In this document: one piece after another, positions 58,737 through 64,000 of the stretch
Layout of the letters: every line of letters starts with the position of its first letter
Numbering within the stretch: the stretch's first letter is position 1
Assembly: GCA_038252405.1 (NCBI GenBank)
Contig: JBBSAJ010000002.1
Location: forward strand, 62,001 to 126,000
Length of the DNA: 64,000 nucleotides
Direction: 5' to 3'
From: DATCDE01 sp038252405
Lineage (GTDB): Bacteria; Actinomycetota; Actinomycetes; Prado026
Position numbers and translations under genes: made by a program
The notes under the pieces: generated by a model
Database searches by the model: none
What the model saw: only the letters and a program-made list of their open reading frames with translations
Told to the model about the DNA's origin: nothing

Positions 58737-58743
58737 CCTCCGC

Positions 58744-59034
58744 ATGGCCGATATCTCCCGACTCCCCGGACCCCTCGCCGACCTGTGGGACTGGCAGCTG
58801 CGGGCCGCCTGCCGCGATGCCAGCACCGAGCAGTTCTTCCACCCCGACGGCGAGCGCGGACCGGCCCGGCAGGCCCGCATCCGGGCCGCCAAGACGATCT
58901 GTGCCCACTGCCCGGTGCAGCCGCAGTGCGCGGCGCACGCGCTGCGGGTGCGCGAGCCCTACGGCGTGTGGGGCGGCCTGTCGGAGGAGGACCGCGAACT
59001 GCACTACAGCCGTCGGCTACCCACCGCCGTCTGA
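58744..59034 (+). CDS. whiB: WhiB-family iron-sulfur transcription factor
   Basis: A 96-residue WhiB protein with the four cluster Cys at 23, 53, 56 and 62 (C..CAHCPVQPQC) and the sigma-factor/turn motif GVWGG (74-78), followed by a basic C-terminus (YSRRLPTAV). WhiB proteins hold an O2- and NO-sensitive [4Fe-4S] cluster and work with the primary sigma factor. Next to groEL it matches the location of mycobacterial whiB3, but paralogue identity is not proven. Transcribed divergently from a B12 regulator and convergently to groEL. Confidence 0.95.
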   Translation: MADISRLPGPLADLWDWQLRAACRDASTEQFFHPDGERGPARQARIRAAKTICAHCPVQPQCAAHALRVREPYGVWGGLSEEDRELHYSRRLPTAV

Positions 59035-59050
59035 CCCGGCCGGGCACGCA

Positions 59051-59096
59051 GCGGACAGGGTCCGGCACCCCCGGGGGGGTGCCGGACCCTGTCCGC
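59051..59096. terminator. Strong 22-bp bidirectional hairpin between whiB and groEL
   Basis: Arms 59051-59072 and 59075-59096 are perfectly complementary with a minimal loop, lying 16 bases after whiB and 24 bases before the groEL stop. It is unrelated in sequence to the three-copy hairpin family. Confidence 0.88.
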
Positions 59097-59119
59097 GTGG
59101 TCCGTGCTCGGCGGTCCGC

Positions 59120-60751
<1,632 letters not shown>

Positions 60752-60775
60752 GGGGGTGGCAGTGTCCTTCCTAGA

Positions 60776-60818
60776 GAACCGCCCCGGGGCCCGCGGTCAC
60801 GGGCCACCGGGGCGGTTC
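60776..60818 (-). terminator. Hairpin in the groES-groEL gap
   Basis: GAACCGCCCCGG (60776-60787) pairs with CCGGGGCGGTTC (60807-60818) around a GC-rich loop. Between co-oriented groES and groEL it may be a partial terminator or processing site lowering groEL expression relative to groES. Confidence 0.6.
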
Positions 60819-60839
60819 GAGTCGTTCGGGGAGCGGGAG

Positions 60840-61133
60840 CTACTTCTCCAGGACGGCGAGCACGTCGCGCGCGGAGAGGATGAGGTACTCCTCGCCGTTG
60901 TACTTGACCTCGGTGCCGCCGTACTTGCTGTAGATGACCTTGTCGCCGACGTTGACGTCGAGCGGGAGCCGCTGACCGTCCTCGAAGCGACCCGGGCCGA
61001 CGGCGAGGACCTCGCCCTCCTGGGGCTTCTCCTTGGCAGTGTCCGGGATGACCAGACCGGATGCCGTGGTCTGCTCGGCGTCGAGCGGCTTGACGAGGAT
61101 TCGGTCCTCGAGCGGCTTGATGGAGACCGACAC
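60840..61133 (-). CDS. groES: 10-kDa co-chaperonin
   Basis: GroEL lid protein, 97 residues. IKPLEDRILVKPLDAEQTTASGLVIPDTAKEKPQEGEV is the family signature including the mobile loop; VGDKVIYSKYGGTEVKYNGEEYLILSARDVLAVLEK ends the protein as usual. The GTG start has GGAGG 10 bases upstream. The roughly 120-base leader and promoter hold two CIRCE elements, so HrcA repression and heat induction are expected. Confidence 0.96.
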   Translation of the reverse strand: MSVSIKPLEDRILVKPLDAEQTTASGLVIPDTAKEKPQEGEVLAVGPGRFEDGQRLPLDVNVGDKVIYSKYGGTEVKYNGEEYLILSARDVLAVLEK

Positions 61134-61215
61134 GGTGAAATGACCTCCGACGAGAGTGGCTTGCGATGGGACGGACCTCGGGCCTGGCGTCGCGGTGCCA
61201 GAACCGGTGTCACGT

Positions 61216-61242
61216 TGGCAGACTCACGGGGAGAGTGCCAGC
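61216..61242 (-). promoter_or_regulatory. Second, degenerate CIRCE element in the groES leader
   Basis: TTGGCAGAC-N9-GAGTGCCAG keeps the exact 27-bp CIRCE layout with two changes in the left arm. It lies at about the transcription start, downstream of the canonical copy. Confidence 0.6.
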
Positions 61243-61247
61243 CGTCA

Positions 61248-61275
61248 GCCTAGGCAGGGGTTAGCACTCCGTCAA
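61248..61275 (-). promoter_or_regulatory. groES promoter TTGACG-16-TAGGCT
   Basis: TTGACG (61275-61270) and TAGGCT (61253-61248) are 16 bases apart; the -35 lies in the spacer of the first CIRCE, so HrcA bound there would block polymerase. Confidence 0.65.
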
Positions 61276-61287
61276 CCTGAGTGCCAG
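61261..61287 (-). promoter_or_regulatory. CIRCE element (HrcA operator) of groES-groEL
   Basis: On the minus strand CTGGCACTC-N9-GAGTGCTAA; right arm perfect, left arm close to consensus. It overlaps the groES -35 and lies 35 bases before the divergent methyltransferase gene start. Confidence 0.85.
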
Positions 61288-61309
61288 CCGACCGGTGGCC
61301 CGCGTCGGG

Positions 61310-61315
61310 CAGGAT
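61310..61315 (+). promoter_or_regulatory. -10 element CAGGAT, leaderless methyltransferase promoter
   Basis: CAGGAT ends 6 bases before GTG 61322, which opens the frame VNLDDVAALTSSEGRALLAALP that is then interrupted by the frameshift. Confidence 0.45.
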
Positions 61316-61321
61316 GCTGCG

Positions 61322-62502
61322 GTGAACCTCGACGACGTCGCCGCCCTGACGTCGTCCGAGGGTCGGGCGCTGCTCGCGGCCCTCCCGGCTACGACGACCG
61401 CACGGCGCTGGCCCTGGCCGAGCGGCTGCGCGCCGAGGGGCACCCGCCCGGGCTGGTCGCGGCCGCGCTGACCCAGCAGCGGCTGCGGGCCAAGGCGCGC
61501 AGCCGGCTCGGCCCCGGGGTCGACCGGCTGCTGCTCACCCAGGACGGCGCCGAGCAGACCACCCGCCCCGCGGTGGCCGCGCACCGCGCCGCCCGCTACC
61601 AGCGAGCGGGGCTGACCCGGGTGGCCGACCTGGGCGCCGGGATCGGCGGGGACGCCCTCGCCCTGGCCGCGGCCGGTCTGCGGGTCCGGGCGGTCGAGCA
61701 GGACCCGGTCACCGCCGCCGTCCTCGCGGCCAACGCCGCGGCGCTCGGCCACCCGGTCGAGGTCGTCGTGGCGGCCATGGCCGCGGAGCACCTGGCCGGC
61801 TGCGACGCGGCCTTCGCCGACCCGGCCCGGCGGGTCGGCGGCCGCCGGGTGCTCGACCCGCTGCGCTGGCAGCCGCCGCTGCCGTGGGTGCTCGACCTGC
61901 CGGTGGACGCCCTCGGGGTCAAGGTGGCACCCGGCATCGACCACGCCTGGGCGACGGCCGGCGTCGAGCTGGACTGGGTGTCGATGGACGGCGACCTGGT
62001 CGAGGCGGCCCTGTACCGCGGGCCGCTGGCCACCCCGGGGGTGTCCCGGCGAGCGACCCTGCTCCCCTCCGGAGCGACCCTCACGGACACCGACCTGCCG
62101 GCCGGCCCGCCCCCGGTCGGCCCGGTGGGCTCGGTGCTGTACGAGCCGGCCGACGCCGTGCTGCGGGCCGGTCTGGTGGGCGCCGCGGCGGTGCGGGTGG
62201 GCGGCCGGCTGGTCGACCCGTCCATCGCCTACGTGACGACCGACGAGGCACCGGCCGGCCCGGACCCGTTCCTCACCGGCTACGCGGTCGAGGCGGTGCT
62301 GCCGTTCCAGCTCAAGCGGCTGCGGGCCGCGCTGCGCGAGCGCAGGGTGGGCCGGGTCGTCGTGAAGAAGCGCGGCTCGGCGGTCGACCCGGACGAGCTG
62401 CGCCGCCGGCTGCGGCTGGACGGCGACGCCGAGATGACCGTGCTGCTCACCCGCGTGGCCGGTGCGCCCACCGCGATCTTGGCCCACCCGCTCAGCCGCT
62501 GA
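61322..62502 (+). CDS. Class I SAM-dependent methyltransferase with THUMP-like tail; apparent single-base frameshift
   Basis: About 393 residues if the frame is restored. The start region (VNLDDVAALTSSEGRALLAALP) reads from GTG 61322, but the continuation GYDDRTALALAERLRAEG and everything after lies one base back in frame. The shift falls in the CCC run at 61384-61386; one more C would give a continuous LPGYDD. The rest has the SAM motif VADLGAGIGGDALALA, ADPARRVGG, and a THUMP-like C-terminal domain (VVVKKRGSAVDPDELRRRL). Either a homopolymer sequencing error, a real frameshift, or programmed slippage. Its end overlaps tsaD by 11 bases. Confidence 0.75.
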
Positions 62503-63547
62503 CCACCAGCACGTCGGTGACCGGCAGCGCCGAGTCGGCCCGGTGGTCCAGCGCCGACGGCTCCCGGCCGCGGGCCACCAGCTCGGCGCCCAGCGCGGCG
62601 ACCATGGCGCCGTTGTCGGTGCACAGGCCCGGCCGGGGCACCCGCAGCCGGATCCCGGCCGCCTCGCAGCGCTCCTGCGCCACCCAGCGCAGCCGCGAGT
62701 TCGCGGCTACGCCGCCACCGATGAGCAGGTGGTCGACGCCGGTCTGCCGGCAGGCGTCGACGGCCTTCGCCGTGAGGACGTCGACCACGGCCTCCTGGAA
62801 CGCCGCGGCGACGTCGGCCAGCGGCACCGGCTCGCCGGCCTGCTCCCGCTTCTCCACCCAGCGGGCCACCGCGGTCTTCAGCCCGCTGAAGGAGAAGTCG
62901 AACCGGTGGCGCTCCCGGTCCCGGGGCCCGGTGAGCCCGCGCGGGAAGGTGATGGACGCGGGGTCGCCGTCGCGGGCCGCCCGGTCGATGTAGGGACCCC
63001 CCGGGAACGGCAGGCCGAGCACCCGGGCCACCTTGTCGAACGCCTCCCCCGCGGCGTCGTCGATGGTCTGCCCGAGCGGCTCGATGTCGGCCGTGACGTC
63101 GCCGACCCGCAGCAGCGAGGAGTGGCCCCCGCTCACCAGCAGCGCCAGGCACGGCTCGGGCAGCGGCCCGTGCTCGAGCTGGTCCACCGCGACGTGCGCG
63201 GCCAGGTGGTTGACGCCGTACAGCGGGCGGTCCAGGGCGAGGGCCAGCGCCTTGGCCGCGGCGTCCCCCACCAGCAGCGCGCCGGCCAGCCCCGGGCCGG
63301 CGGTCACCGCGACGGCGTCGACGTCGGCAAGCCGCACGCCGGCCTGGGCGCAGGCCCGCTCGAGCATCGGGACCATGGCCTCCAGGTGGGCCCGGCTGGC
63401 CACCTCGGGGACCACCCCGCCGAACCGCTCGTGCTCGGCCACGCTGGAGGCCACCGCATCGGCGAGCAACGTGGTGCCGCGGACCAGACCCACCCCGGTC
63501 TCGTCGCAGGAGGTCTCGATGCCGAGGACCAGCGGCTGGTCGCTCAC
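62492..63547 (-). CDS. tsaD: tRNA N6-threonylcarbamoyladenosine transferase
   Basis: Transfers threonylcarbamoyl to A37 of ANN-decoding tRNAs with TsaB and TsaE; 351 residues. Seen: LGIETSCDETGVGLV (8-22), the metal pair His114-x3-His118 (NHLAAH), VSGGHSSLLRV, FDFSFSGLKTAV and GGGVAANSRLR. The GTG start overlaps the rimI stop as GTGA. Together with rimI it reproduces the usual alr-tsaE-tsaB-rimI-tsaD end of actinobacterial clusters. Confidence 0.96.
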   Translation of the reverse strand: MSDQPLVLGIETSCDETGVGLVRGTTLLADAVASSVAEHERFGGVVPEVASRAHLEAMVPMLERACAQAGVRLADVDAVAVTAGPGLAGALLVGDAAAKALALALDRPLYGVNHLAAHVAVDQLEHGPLPEPCLALLVSGGHSSLLRVGDVTADIEPLGQTIDDAAGEAFDKVARVLGLPFPGGPYIDRAARDGDPASITFPRGLTGPRDRERHRFDFSFSGLKTAVARWVEKREQAGEPVPLADVAAAFQEAVVDVLTAKAVDACRQTGVDHLLIGGGVAANSRLRWVAQERCEAAGIRLRVPRPGLCTDNGAMVAALGAELVARGREPSALDHRADSALPVTDVLVVSG

Positions 63548-63999
63548 GGCAGCCTCCGTCGCATGACCACGGCGTCCCGGCCCGGCCCGTAGTAGCCCCG
63601 CCGGCGGGCGATCGGCTCGAACCCGAACCGCTCGTACAGCCGGCGGGCCGGGTCGTTGCCCTCGGCGACCTCGAGCAGCACCTGCGAGCAGCCCCGCGCG
63701 CCGGCGTCGTCGAGCAGCGCCCCGAGCAGCAGCGCCCCCACCCCGGCGCCCTGCCGCTGCGGGCGCACGGCCACGGTCTGCACGTCGGCCTCCGGCGCAA
63801 CCGCGGCCAGCCCGGCGTAGCCGACCAGACCGTCCTCGTCGTCCTCGTCGTCCTCGGCCACCAGGTAGGTCCGCGTCTGCGGGACACCGGCCAGCTCCGA
63901 CCAGAACCCGCGCTCGCTCCACGGCTCGTCCGGGAACAGCTCGGTCTCCAGCCGCGCCACCGGCTCGACGTCCCACCAGCGCATCGGGCGCAGCCTCAC
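63544..63999 (-). CDS. rimI: Ribosomal-protein S18-alanine N-acetyltransferase (RimI); start near window edge
   Basis: GNAT-fold acetyltransferase, 151 residues if the GTG at 63999 is the start; upstream sequence is outside the window, so the start is not certain. Seen: MRWWDVEPVARLETELFPDEPWS, the acetyl-CoA loop VAVRPQRQGAGVGALLL and the C-terminal NDPARRLYERFGFEPIARRRGYYGPGRDAVVM. A run of nearly pure Asp/Glu (EDDEDDEDG, about 49-57) interrupts the beta-sheet region. Coupled to tsaD. Confidence 0.92.
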   Translation of the reverse strand: MRLRPMRWWDVEPVARLETELFPDEPWSERGFWSELAGVPQTRTYLVAEDDEDDEDGLVGYAGLAAVAPEADVQTVAVRPQRQGAGVGALLLGALLDDAGARGCSQVLLEVAEGNDPARRLYERFGFEPIARRRGYYGPGRDAVVMRRRLP

Positions 64000-64000
64000 G

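Noticed and set aside
61156..61381. Upstream in-frame start for the methyltransferase at 61156
   Set aside because: The added residues read through the groES promoter and both CIRCE elements and look non-coding; the frameshifted GTG 61322 start explains the homology better.

Overview
The window is a dense, very GC-rich actinobacterial chromosome segment with about 59 protein genes and no tRNA, rRNA, CRISPR array or insertion sequence that I can see. Actinobacterial markers include WhiB, PspC-domain sensor kinases, a PerM-like DUF6350 protein, DUF3017, GuaB3, a His-tailed GroEL1-type chaperonin, CIRCE-controlled groES, and many leaderless TANNNT promoters. The genus cannot be fixed from sequence alone. 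No stretch longer than about 200 bases lacks a gene.

Layout. 1-2.7 kb: an M20 amidohydrolase (cut by the left edge), a small membrane protein and the large subunit of a B12-dependent acyl-CoA mutase. 2.9-6.3 kb: sdhCDAB. 6.3-12.6 kb: a D-Ala-D-Ala carboxypeptidase, the trpS / 2H-phosphoesterase / YihY operon, a CorC-like membrane protein and an unusual peptidase-S51/CysS-tail fusion. 12.7-19 kb (minus strand): mdh-icd and purN-purH-pentapeptide-folD-DUF3017. 19-25 kb: a PerM-like protein, sucCD, the detached B12-binding mutase subunit, a lipase and an M23 peptidase. 25-32 kb: pcrA, a PIG-L deacetylase and an mprA-mprB-pepD-like envelope-stress locus. 32-39 kb: a PspC/LuxR two-component system with a divergent PspC protein, a secreted GH25-like protein with three cell-wall-binding repeats, and a small exported protein plus haem membrane protein. 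39-48 kb: DUF2277, carbonic anhydrase, an enterobacterial-type ugd, guaA, an asymmetric heterodimeric ABC exporter and a SulP transporter. 48-64 kb: GMC oxidoreductase, succinate-semialdehyde dehydrogenase, glpD, guaB3, guaB, a LuxR regulator, a TPR protein, a CarH-like MerR/B12 regulator, whiB, groEL, groES, a frameshifted methyltransferase, tsaD and rimI. The right end resembles the choD-guaB3-guaB2-...-whiB3-groEL1-groES-tsaD-rimI order of mycobacteria.

How the genes fit together. The left 25 kb concentrates TCA-cycle functions (sdh, icd, mdh, sucCD), with the two halves of a mutase that would feed succinyl-CoA placed 20 kb apart at its borders. FolD makes the 10-formyl-tetrahydrofolate used by its operon neighbours PurN and PurH. 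guaA, guaB and guaB3 cover GMP synthesis. Many genes overlap as ATGA or GTGA, implying translational coupling.

Main points worth a second look: (i) a tandem heptamer with 11-bp phasing at an identical distance from the -10 at three promoters, defining a likely MprA-type regulon that includes an uncharacterised exported-protein/haem-protein pair; (ii) a CarH-type Wx9EH B12 photoreceptor candidate divergent from whiB; (iii) the S51-CysS-tail fusion; (iv) an ABC exporter whose non-catalytic site has lost even the Walker A lysine; (v) a three-copy family of terminator-like hairpins; (vi) a single-base frameshift in the methyltransferase gene.
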